A stretch of DNA of 54,338 nt from Lentisphaerota bacterium. GTDB lineage: Bacteria; Verrucomicrobiota; Kiritimatiellia; UBA8416; JAUUYL01. Both the position numbers and the translations under genes were made by a program. The stretch is taken from positions 1 to 54,338 of the forward strand of contig JAUUYL010000007.1 in the NCBI GenBank assembly GCA_030590485.1. The letters are read 5' to 3'. Shown piece by piece: positions 34,879 through 42,852 of this stretch. The notes beneath the pieces are model-generated. The model saw only the letters and a program-made list of their open reading frames with translations, was not told the origin of the DNA and did no database searches. Within the stretch, counting starts at the first letter, position 1. Each line of letters opens with the position of its first letter.

Positions 34879-34997
34879 AATACGATCTCCTGGATTTAGT
34901 TGTTTAGAAGATTGCAGCCAGTCGGTCGGTCACTATAAAGATTTTTTCGATTATGTATGGGATACTAGTGACTAAAGAATATTGTTAGGATATCGCC

Positions 34998-36830
34998 ATG
35001 GAGCATGCAATATCAGCGGTTAATACTGTAGACAATATGATTCCTGCTCAGATGGTGGCGTTTGGTGTTCTTTTGCTTGCGGCTCATCTGGGTGGGCGTT
35101 TGTTTGGGCGAATGCATTTGTCTGAGTCCTCGGGGCAGCTTCTGGGTGGTGTTGCTGCAGGGCCCTGGGTATTGAAAGCAATCGGGTTGACGCCTTCCTT
35201 AAGTGTTTTGTATGAAGGTGCTGTGGGTAGTTTTAACTATTTTGTCTTTATATTCATCAGTGTAGTGGCGTTTAGTATTGGTGAAGAGCTTCGTATTTCG
35301 CGTCTCAAGACGGTTGGTCGTTCCGCTCTTATTATTTGTCTGATAGAGTCGTTTGCAACGTTTGCCTGTGTTTCCGCGGGGCTGTATTTGATGGGTGGGC
35401 TGACATTGATCGAGGCGTTGGTGGTCGGTTCGATAGGTATAGCGACTGCGCCGGCTGTGACATTCGTGCTTCTTAATAGGTTGCGGGTAGAAGGCCGGCT
35501 TCGGAATATTCTCGGAAGCGTAGAAATAATGGGCGATATTCTCGGGGTGATAATCTTTTCCTTCCTGCTGCAGATCGCTAAAAGTATATCGGTGGAAATG
35601 CCGCTTTCCGAGGGTGCCGAGAGGGCTATTGTACTGCCTATTATAAAGGATCTGATTCTGGCTCATCTTGCAGGCGCGGCCATATTCTTTTTGTTGCGTA
35701 TTCTTGTCGGGCGTCGTCGGAAACCCGTGCTTCTTGACGACGATGCTGACACATCGAACGGGCTTCTTTTCCGCATGCTTGCCGAGCATCCTTCGCCATC
35801 GGTTCAGATTTTTGTTGTTGTTGTCGGTGCTGTTGCAGTGGGAGCCGGGGTGGCGTATTATTTTCATATTCCTTTTATACTCTCGGCTGCATTCGCAGGG
35901 TTTCTTGTGGCGAATTTTCATTCTCATGCTATTTTTGATTCTCTCAAGATCAACAATATATCATCTCTATTCAGTCTGGCGTTCTTTGCCATTGTCGGAT
36001 CGACCGTGAGGCTTGACGCATTTGACGGGTCTACTGCGGTTCTTGTTCTTGTTTATGTTGCTTCCCGCACGTTTGGGAAGGTGTCGGGTACCTGGCTGGG
36101 CTGCAAGATTATGAGGGAAGACCGGAAAATCGCATCCTGTCTGCCTTATCTGATGTTTCCGCAGGCGGCGGTTGCTGCCGTGGAAGCGGTTTATGCCAGC
36201 GCAGTTCTGGGTAATATCCTTATTTCGACAATAATATTGCCAGCTATTGTTCTTTTTGAGATCGGTGGTGCAATTATGTCCGAGCGTACGCTTAAACGCT
36301 GGCGCACATGGGTTGCTGGTGAAGAGGAAGCGATGAAGGCCACCAAAAGCAGCGCACCTTCGGAGGCGCTGCGTTTGTTGTTGTCGATCCTGCGGCCCGG
36401 ATGTATTGCTCTGGATCTGCAGGAAGATTCTAAGGAGGCTATTCTTAAAGATTTGCTCGATCGGGCTTCTGATTCATCGCCAAATGGTATAAACCGCGAT
36501 GAGGCGTTTCATCTGATAATGGAACGTGAGGCGTTGATGCCTACCGGGATGGGGCATGGTATAGCGATTCCTCATTGCCGGCTGTTGGATATTGATCAGC
36601 CGATCATGGTCTGGTGCAGGCACCGTTCAGGCGTCGTATTTGGCGGGGTTGATGATCAGCCTTGTCATCTCATCGTCATGATTATCAGTAACGTTGGCGA
36701 TCCAAATGAACATATGCGGCTGCTAAGCGCATCAGCCCACTTGCTTGCTAATGAGGATACCCGTCAGCAGCTTTTCCTTGCCAAGACAGAGGACGAGTTC
36801 GTGCGAGTCATCCGCAATGCGTCAAAGTAG
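34998..36830 (+). CDS. Cation:proton antiporter (CPA-type) fused to a PTS EIIA-like domain
   Basis: The 610-residue protein has about twelve membrane segments in residues 15-430 (LLLAAHLGGRLFGRMHLSES, GQLLGGVAAGPWVLKAIGL). It resembles CPA2-type sodium/proton antiporters. Residues 455-610 are an EIIA-2 (fructose/nitrogen-PTS) domain with H526 in MGHGIAIPHCRLL, the phosphorylation site of such domains. The fusion suggests that phosphorylation by a PTS phosphocarrier gates ion transport. No PTS genes are near. It stands alone and converges on metY. Confidence 0.88.
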   Translation: MEHAISAVNTVDNMIPAQMVAFGVLLLAAHLGGRLFGRMHLSESSGQLLGGVAAGPWVLKAIGLTPSLSVLYEGAVGSFNYFVFIFISVVAFSIGEELRISRLKTVGRSALIICLIESFATFACVSAGLYLMGGLTLIEALVVGSIGIATAPAVTFVLLNRLRVEGRLRNILGSVEIMGDILGVIIFSFLLQIAKSISVEMPLSEGAERAIVLPIIKDLILAHLAGAAIFFLLRILVGRRRKPVLLDDDADTSNGLLFRMLAEHPSPSVQIFVVVVGAVAVGAGVAYYFHIPFILSAAFAGFLVANFHSHAIFDSLKINNISSLFSLAFFAIVGSTVRLDAFDGSTAVLVLVYVASRTFGKVSGTWLGCKIMREDRKIASCLPYLMFPQAAVAAVEAVYASAVLGNILISTIILPAIVLFEIGGAIMSERTLKRWRTWVAGEEEAMKATKSSAPSEALRLLLSILRPGCIALDLQEDSKEAILKDLLDRASDSSPNGINRDEAFHLIMEREALMPTGMGHGIAIPHCRLLDIDQPIMVWCRHRSGVVFGGVDDQPCHLIVMIISNVGDPNEHMRLLSASAHLLANEDTRQQLFLAKTEDEFVRVIRNASK

Positions 36831-36868
36831 TTGCGGTAAACGCCACCGTCAAATGTCGAAGCTCTATA

Positions 36869-38185
<1,317 letters not shown>

Positions 38186-38214
38186 CTAGTTTCAGTTGAT
38201 CAAAATGACACTTT

Positions 38215-38231
38215 GTATACATGTAGTATAC
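38215..38231. promoter_or_regulatory. Paired GTATAC palindromes upstream of metY
   Basis: GTATAC occurs at 38215-38220 and 38226-38231, 11 bases (about one helical turn) apart. A third copy lies in the promoter of the divergent rrf2 gene. They are a candidate operator for the adjacent Rrf2 protein. Confidence 0.5.
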
Positions 38232-38359
38232 TATCTAATTGCTCGGATAATCTATGAGAGTTGCGATGCGTGCGCAACGTAAATCTGCTGTTTTTTGTTA
38301 ATCTTTCGTGTTTCCCCTGTGAAAAAAGGCTGTTTTGCAAGTTTCTTAAATATTTACTA

Positions 38360-38388
38360 TTGACAGATTTAGGGGTATACCTTAATAT
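38360..38388 (+). promoter_or_regulatory. Consensus sigma-70 promoter of rrf2 with an internal GTATAC palindrome
   Basis: TTGACA (38360-38365) and TAATAT (38383-38388) are separated by exactly 17 bases. The spacer holds GGGGTATACC, whose core GTATAC is at 38375-38380, in a position where a bound repressor would block polymerase. This fits autoregulation. Confidence 0.8.
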
Positions 38389-38420
38389 GAGTAAAACAAT
38401 CGGAATAGTAAGGATTAAGA

Positions 38421-38861
38421 ATGAGAATATCGTCAAAAACTGATTATGCGCTTCGGACGGTGATAGATCTGGCTCTGCACGGGTCGGAGGGTGTTGTTCG
38501 GGCTGGTTCTATAGCTGAGAGGCAGAGTTTATCGAGGGATTATCTGGGGCAGATTCTTATGAGTTTGAAGGCGGCTGGTATGGTAAACAGTAAGAGGGGG
38601 TTATCTGGTGGGTATATGCTGGCGAAGGATCCTTCGGAGATAACATTGCTTTCGGTGATAGATCTGACTGACCCGTCATTGGTTTCTGTGCCTATGGAGG
38701 GTACGGCGGAAGTGGAGAATGTTGAGAAGAGTGTGGTGGTGGATATATGGAAGGAAGTCACGGGGCATGTGGCGGGGGAGCTTGGCGCTATTACGATTCA
38801 GGATATTTGCGATAGGATAGCGGAGAAGACGAGCGGTCGGGCGTCAGATTATGCGATATGA
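38421..38861 (+). CDS. Rrf2 family transcriptional regulator (CymR-like)
   Basis: The 146-residue protein has a winged helix-turn-helix: ISSKTDYALRTVIDLALHG, SIAERQSLSRDYLGQILMSL and GGYMLAKDPSEITLLSVI. There are no cysteines, so it does not hold an iron-sulfur cluster as IscR does. It resembles CymR-type sensors of sulfur supply. It stands between metY (divergent) and cysH (same strand) at the head of the sulfur island, so regulation of sulfur assimilation is the natural inference. Confidence 0.88.
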   Translation: MRISSKTDYALRTVIDLALHGSEGVVRAGSIAERQSLSRDYLGQILMSLKAAGMVNSKRGLSGGYMLAKDPSEITLLSVIDLTDPSLVSVPMEGTAEVENVEKSVVVDIWKEVTGHVAGELGAITIQDICDRIAEKTSGRASDYAI

Positions 38862-38864
38862 GAG

Positions 38865-38962
38865 AATTGATGATTGATTAATAATGAACGATGAATGGGA
38901 ACGAGCCGGTGGCTCGGGAATATCGAATATCGAATACTGAATGTCGAATATCGAAGGGAATA
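38865..38962 (+). repeat. GATGAAT and ATATCGA word repeats between rrf2 and cysH
   Basis: TTGATGATTGATTAATAATG (from 38866) is followed by GAATATCGAATATCGAATAC and TGAATGTCGAATATCGAAG, after which the cysH leader begins. Both word families are in direct orientation. Confidence 0.85.
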
Positions 38963-38968
38963 GTACGG

Positions 38969-39679
38969 ATGAATGATGTTGGTTATAAAGAGTTTGGGTA
39001 TGATGGGAATGGTGAGGCGGGAGATGTGCTTCGCTGGGCTTTGGAGAAATTTCATCCCAAGATAGCGATTGCCTGTAGCTTTCAGCATGCGGTGCTTATT
39101 GATATGGCTGTGCGGATAAATCCTGAGGTTAGGGTCTTTTCAATCGATACCGGACGTTTGCCGGAAGAGACATTTGAATGTGCAGCTGACATTGAGAATC
39201 ATTTTGGAATCAAAATAGAGTGGATTCTGCCAAAACAGGATTCGGTCGAGAAGATGATGCGCGAAAGCGGGCCGTTTTCCTTTAAGGAGAGTCTTGATGC
39301 GCGGCGCGGTTGTTGTGCTATTCGCAAGGTGGAGCCGTTGAACCGCATGTTGTCGGGTCTGGATGCATGGATAACTGGTGTGCGGAGTGATCAGAATGTG
39401 ACCAGGAAAGAGACGCGTAAGATCTTTCGGGATGATGCGCACGGCGACGTCATCAAAGTTAACCCATTGGTGGATTGGAATTACGACCAGATCAAGGATT
39501 ATGTAAAGGCGCGGAAGCTACCGTACAACAGCTTGTTTGAGAAGGGGTATTCGTCGATTGGCTGTGCCTGTTGCACGAGGGCTGTTGAGTCGGGTGAGGA
39601 TATAAGGGCAGGACGCTGGTGGTGGGAGAACCCGGAACATAAGGAATGCGGATTGCATGTCAGGAATTGGGATATATAG
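38969..39679 (+). CDS. cysH: Assimilatory APS/PAPS reductase CysH
   Basis: The protein has 236 residues from the ATG at 38969. The open frame upstream runs through ATATCGA repeats and is excluded. The nucleotide loop is IACSFQHAVLIDMA, and the two cysteine pairs of the [4Fe-4S] form are in RRGCCAIRKVEPL and IGCACCTRAVESG. The presence of both pairs indicates an APS-type reductase that makes sulfite from APS. It ends in GLH-type sequence. It opens the run of sulfur genes whose later members reduce sulfite and build thiocarboxylate. Confidence 0.94.
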   Translation: MNDVGYKEFGYDGNGEAGDVLRWALEKFHPKIAIACSFQHAVLIDMAVRINPEVRVFSIDTGRLPEETFECAADIENHFGIKIEWILPKQDSVEKMMRESGPFSFKESLDARRGCCAIRKVEPLNRMLSGLDAWITGVRSDQNVTRKETRKIFRDDAHGDVIKVNPLVDWNYDQIKDYVKARKLPYNSLFEKGYSSIGCACCTRAVESGEDIRAGRWWWENPEHKECGLHVRNWDI

Positions 39680-39687
39680 GGGGAAGA

Positions 39688-39796
39688 CTGTGGATGGTGG
39701 ACTGTGGACTGTGGACTGATGGGCTGTGTGTTTGTGGGCTTTGGGATATTTAATATCGAATGTCGAATGATGAATATCGAATATCGAAGGTGAGAG
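39688..39796 (+). repeat. GGACTGT and ATATCGA word repeats upstream of the second metY
   Basis: GTGGACTGTGGACTGTGGAC is followed by GGGCTGTGTGTTTGTGGGCT, then AATATCGAATGTCGAATGAT and AATATCGAATATCGAAGGTG. The end GAAGGTGAGAGA serves as a Shine-Dalgarno for the small upstream frame. Confidence 0.85.
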
Positions 39797-39797
39797 A

Positions 39798-39818
39798 ATG
39801 ATAGGCTGTGGAATATGA
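39798..39818 (+). CDS. Possible upstream leader peptide MIGCGI overlapping metY
   Basis: ATG-ATA-GGC-TGT-GGA-ATA-TGA has AAGGTGAGAG directly upstream. Its TGA overlaps the metY ATG by ATGA, so ribosomes ending here could start metY. The peptide carries one cysteine, which would fit sensing of cysteine supply, but this is speculation and the sequence also resembles degenerate repeat words. Confidence 0.3.
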   Translation: MIGCGI

Positions 39819-41053
39819 AGATTGATACTAAGGTGATACATGGGGCGTATAAGCCGGATGGGGAGACTGGGGCGACGGTTGCGCCGTTGGTGATGAGCAC
39901 GTCGTTTACGCATGAATCGGCTGAGGATATTGAGGCGGTGTTTAATGGCAGGGCGCCTGGATATGTTTATTCGCGCATCAGCAATCCTACGATCATGGCC
40001 TGGGAGCGGCGTTTGACTGAGCTCGAGGGCGGTATGGCTACTATTGCCTGTGCGTCGGGGATGGCGGCGATCAGCACTTCTATTCTGGCGTTGGCTGGAG
40101 CGGGTGATGAGATCGTATCCGGCAATAGTCTTTTTGGCGGCACGTATTCTCTGTTTGCGCATACTCTTGCGAGGTATGGAATAAAGACTGTTTTTGTTGA
40201 ATCGACTGATGTGTCGGCTTATGCCAAGGCGATTACTGACAAGACGAAGGTTATTTTTGTGGAGACTATTGGAAACCCAAAGATGGACGTTCCTGATTTG
40301 GCTGCGATCGCGACGTTGGCAAAGGAGAATGGGATTGTGTTTGTAGTAGACAGCACTGTTACGACGCCAATTATGGTCAGGCCAAAGGAATTCGGGGCGG
40401 ATATAGTGGTTCATTCTTCGTCAAAGTTTATTAATGGTCATGGGAATGCTTTAGGGGGTGCTATTGTTGATTGCGGCACGTTCGATTGGTCGGGAGATCG
40501 TTATGAACATTTGCATGACTATCATGCGAAGGCGGGGAGTTTTGCGTTTATGGCGGCATTGAGGAATCAGTATTTCAGGGATATAGGAGCATGCATATCT
40601 CCATTTAATGCGTTTCTTACTAATATGAGTGTTGAGTCGTTGGCGGTCAGGATGGAGCGGCATTGCGATAACGCGCTTGAGTTGGCGGGGCGGCTTGATA
40701 GTGACAAGCGTGTTGAGCAGGTTCGATATCCGGGCTTGGCCGGGCATCCTGGTAATAAGGTTGCAGAGGCTCAATTTGACGGTATGTACGGAGCGGTTCT
40801 GGGTTTCAGGCTGGGGTCGAAGGAGCGATGTTTTCAGTTTATCAACGGCCTGAATCGAGTGCAGAACCTTGCCAATCTTGGTGATGCCAAGACGCTGGTG
40901 ATTCATCCGGCATCGACGATATGTCATGACCTGAGTGAAGCTGAGAGGCAGGCGGTTGGGGTGACGGATGATCTGGTGCGGATGTCGGTGGGGATTGAGA
41001 ATATAGAAGATATTTGGGAAGATGTTAATAATGGGCTGGATTCTTTGAAATAA
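39815..41053 (+). CDS. Second MetY-type sulfhydrylase, linked to the sulfur carrier
   Basis: The 412-residue protein is a PLP enzyme (ATVAPLVMSTSFTHESAEDI, GMATIACASGMAAISTSILA, VVHSSSKFINGHGNALGG, NLGDAKTLVIHPASTIC). It is shorter than and distinct from the MetY at 36869. It lies 23 bases before the sulfur carrier gene. In Wolinella a MetY of this kind accepts sulfur from a protein thiocarboxylate to make homocysteine. The same job is inferred here from context. It has a poor Shine-Dalgarno of its own and may be coupled to MIGCGI. Confidence 0.88.
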   Translation: MKIDTKVIHGAYKPDGETGATVAPLVMSTSFTHESAEDIEAVFNGRAPGYVYSRISNPTIMAWERRLTELEGGMATIACASGMAAISTSILALAGAGDEIVSGNSLFGGTYSLFAHTLARYGIKTVFVESTDVSAYAKAITDKTKVIFVETIGNPKMDVPDLAAIATLAKENGIVFVVDSTVTTPIMVRPKEFGADIVVHSSSKFINGHGNALGGAIVDCGTFDWSGDRYEHLHDYHAKAGSFAFMAALRNQYFRDIGACISPFNAFLTNMSVESLAVRMERHCDNALELAGRLDSDKRVEQVRYPGLAGHPGNKVAEAQFDGMYGAVLGFRLGSKERCFQFINGLNRVQNLANLGDAKTLVIHPASTICHDLSEAERQAVGVTDDLVRMSVGIENIEDIWEDVNNGLDSLK

Positions 41054-41076
41054 ACTACAGAAGATGGAGATTGAAA

Positions 41077-41298
41077 ATGGAATTGCAAATAAATGGTGAA
41101 GGTGTTGAGGTTGGTGATGCCATCTCGGTTTCAGAGTTGTTGAAGGTGCAGGAAGTGAAAATGCCTGATATGGTCAGTGTTGAACTGAATGGAGGCATAA
41201 TACAGCGTGATACGTTTGATACTACGGTGTTGGCAGATGGTGATAAGATAGAGTTTATGTATTTTATGGGTGGCGGGAGTAGGAGAAGTGCTGATTGA
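41077..41298 (+). CDS. ThiS-like sulfur carrier protein (HcyS-like) with C-terminal extension
   Basis: The 73-residue protein has the ubiquitin-like beta-grasp of ThiS/MoaD. The ATG at 41077 is preceded by GGAGATTGAAA. The functional end is YFMGGG (glycines 65-67). It is followed by SRRSAD, a six-residue tail, before a stop set in a GATGAATAATGAATGATG repeat. Carriers of this kind are activated only after a JAMM protease trims the tail to expose Gly-Gly, and a JAMM gene follows. It would carry sulfide as a thiocarboxylate to the MetY next door. Confidence 0.85.
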   Translation: MELQINGEGVEVGDAISVSELLKVQEVKMPDMVSVELNGGIIQRDTFDTTVLADGDKIEFMYFMGGGSRRSAD

Positions 41299-41330
41299 TG
41301 AATAATGAATGATGAATGATTGATGGGAAA
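41293..41330 (+). repeat. GATGAAT word repeat between sulfur carrier and E1-like genes
   Basis: TGATTGATGAATAATGAATG and ATGAATGATTGATGGG. It includes the stop codon of the sulfur carrier. Confidence 0.85.
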
Positions 41331-41338
41331 AGGTTGTT

Positions 41339-42145
41339 ATGAATTTGAGTGAAGAACAGATTGAGAGATATTCGAGGCATATTATATTGTCGGAGGTAGG
41401 GGGGAAGGGGCAGGAGAAGTTGCTGGCCAGCAAGGTATTGTTGGTTGGTGCGGGCGGTTTAGGTTCGCCTGTGGGTTTGTATCTTGCTGCTGCCGGCATT
41501 GGCACAATAGGTGTTATTGATGGTGATGTAGTTGATATGACAAATCTTCAGCGTCAGGTATTGCATAGCACTGCGGATCTGGGACGGCCGAAGGTTGAGT
41601 CTGCGAAGGCCACGATGACGGGCATCAATCCTGATGTGGAGGTGAAGACTTATTATGAACTGCTTAAGGCTGATAATGCTTTGGATATAATAAAGGACTA
41701 TGATTTTATCGTTGATGGGATGGATAACTTTGCAGGCAAGTTTCTGTTGGCGGATGCATGTCATATGGCGGGTAAAGCGTATTCACATGCTGGCATACTG
41801 CGTTTCGATGGTCAGACCATGACTGTTGATCCAGGGAAGAGCGCATGTTACAGGTGTGTATTCAATGCGCCGCCGCCGGCTGGGTCTGGGCCGACGTGTT
41901 CTCAGGCTGGTGTGTTGGGAGTGTTGCCTGGTGTGATTGGAAGTATTCAGGCAACTGAAGCGGTCAAGTATTTGCTGGGGATCGGCGATTGTCTTATGGA
42001 CAGGTTATTGGTCTACAATGCGCTTACCATGACATTTCGTAATGTGAATCTTAAGAAGAACAGCAGTTGTGCTTTGTGCGGTGAGAACCCGACGATAACG
42101 GAGCTTAAGGATGCGGAGCAGGCTGTGTGTGATTTGAAAGCGTGA
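41339..42145 (+). CDS. ThiF/MoeB-like E1 adenylyltransferase (HcyF-like)
   Basis: The 268-residue protein has the E1 fold: ERYSRHIILSEVGGKGQEKL, LLVGAGGLGSPVGLYLAAAG for ATP, DGDVVDMTNLQRQVLH, VDGMDNFAGKFLLADACH and two CxxC zinc knuckles (CYRC and CALC). It adenylates the C-terminal glycine of the sulfur carrier, after which sulfide forms the thiocarboxylate. It lies between carrier and protease, as in the Wolinella hcy locus. MoeB itself would be expected near moaD, which is not here. Confidence 0.9.
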   Translation: MNLSEEQIERYSRHIILSEVGGKGQEKLLASKVLLVGAGGLGSPVGLYLAAAGIGTIGVIDGDVVDMTNLQRQVLHSTADLGRPKVESAKATMTGINPDVEVKTYYELLKADNALDIIKDYDFIVDGMDNFAGKFLLADACHMAGKAYSHAGILRFDGQTMTVDPGKSACYRCVFNAPPPAGSGPTCSQAGVLGVLPGVIGSIQATEAVKYLLGIGDCLMDRLLVYNALTMTFRNVNLKKNSSCALCGENPTITELKDAEQAVCDLKA

Positions 42146-42229
42146 AGAGTGATGCGTGAAACGTGAAACGTGATGATTGTGGGCTGTGGGGAATTGATGA
42201 GTAATGAGTGATGAATGGGTTTAGGGATT
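42146..42229 (+). repeat. GTGAAACGTGAT and GATGAAT words before the JAMM gene
   Basis: GATGCGTGAAACGTGAAACG then TGATGATTGTGGGCTGTGGG and TGATGAGTAATGAGTGATGA. The JAMM gene may start in the repeat (ATG 42215) or, more likely, at 42230. Confidence 0.7.
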
Positions 42230-42637
42230 ATGATGAAGGTTGGGGAGGATATTTACGAGGAACTGGTTGAGGCGGCGCGGGAGGATGCTCCGCTTGAGGC
42301 CTGTGGGATTCTTGCTGGCGTTGATGGTGTTGTGGAGAAGTTTTACAGGATGACTAATTCTGATGCTTCGGCTGAGCATTACACTATGGTTCCGGAAGAG
42401 CAGTTTGCGGCGGTGAAGGATATGCGCGAATTGGGTCTGACAATGTTGGCGGTATGGCATAGTCATCCGGCGACGCCGGCAAGGATGTCTGAAGAGGACA
42501 TTAAATTGGCTTATATGCCTGAGACGATATATGCAATCTTGTCGCTGGAGAATCCTGCGGAGCCAGTGTTAAAGGGTTTTGAAGTGGTAGATGGGGAGGC
42601 GAATGAAGTTGAAGTGGAAACAGGAAATAGGCAATAG
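42230..42637 (+). CDS. JAMM/Mov34 metalloprotease (HcyD/Mec+-like)
   Basis: The protein has 135 residues from the ATG at 42230, with AGGG upstream. An upstream ATG at 42215 lies in a repeat. The zinc motif is WHSHPATPARMSEED, with the upstream glutamate in LEACGIL. This is the standard EX(n)HSHPX(n)SxxD. Small single-domain members trim C-terminal residues from sulfur carriers such as CysO and HcyS. The carrier at 41077 has such a tail, so the two are an inferred enzyme-substrate pair. Confidence 0.92.
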   Translation: MMKVGEDIYEELVEAAREDAPLEACGILAGVDGVVEKFYRMTNSDASAEHYTMVPEEQFAAVKDMRELGLTMLAVWHSHPATPARMSEEDIKLAYMPETIYAILSLENPAEPVLKGFEVVDGEANEVEVETGNRQ

Positions 42638-42643
42638 GATTAG

Positions 42644-42848
42644 GGGAGAATTAGCCGCCGATGAACGCCGATGGATAGGATGGGATTGTAGGCTTTGTGT
42701 TTTTAGACAGAATTAACAGAATGATCAGAGTAGGATTATAGGCTCTGTTTCTTTTGACAGGATGAACCGGATGATTAGAACAGGCAGAAAGCGGTAAGAC
42801 TTTACAGTCCACTGTCCATAGTCCGATAGTCCGGGCAAGGGGGGGTAA
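42644..42848 (+). repeat. Modular word-repeat array before the sulfite reductase
   Basis: Order of blocks: GAATTAGCCGCCGATGAACG, CCGATGGATAGGATGGGATT, GTAGGCTTTG, TTTAGACAGAATTAACAGAA, GGATTATAGGCTCTG, TTTTGACAGGATGAACCGGA, then ACAGTCCACTGTCCATAGTC. No gene is present in this stretch. Confidence 0.85.
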
Positions 42849-42852
42849 TATT

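Noticed and set aside
35199-35927. Minus-strand ORF of 242 residues
   Set aside because: Antisense to antiporter membrane segments; composition is of a shadow frame.
39518-40414. Minus-strand ORF of 298 residues
   Set aside because: Covers the ends of cysH and metY in antisense and passes through word repeats.
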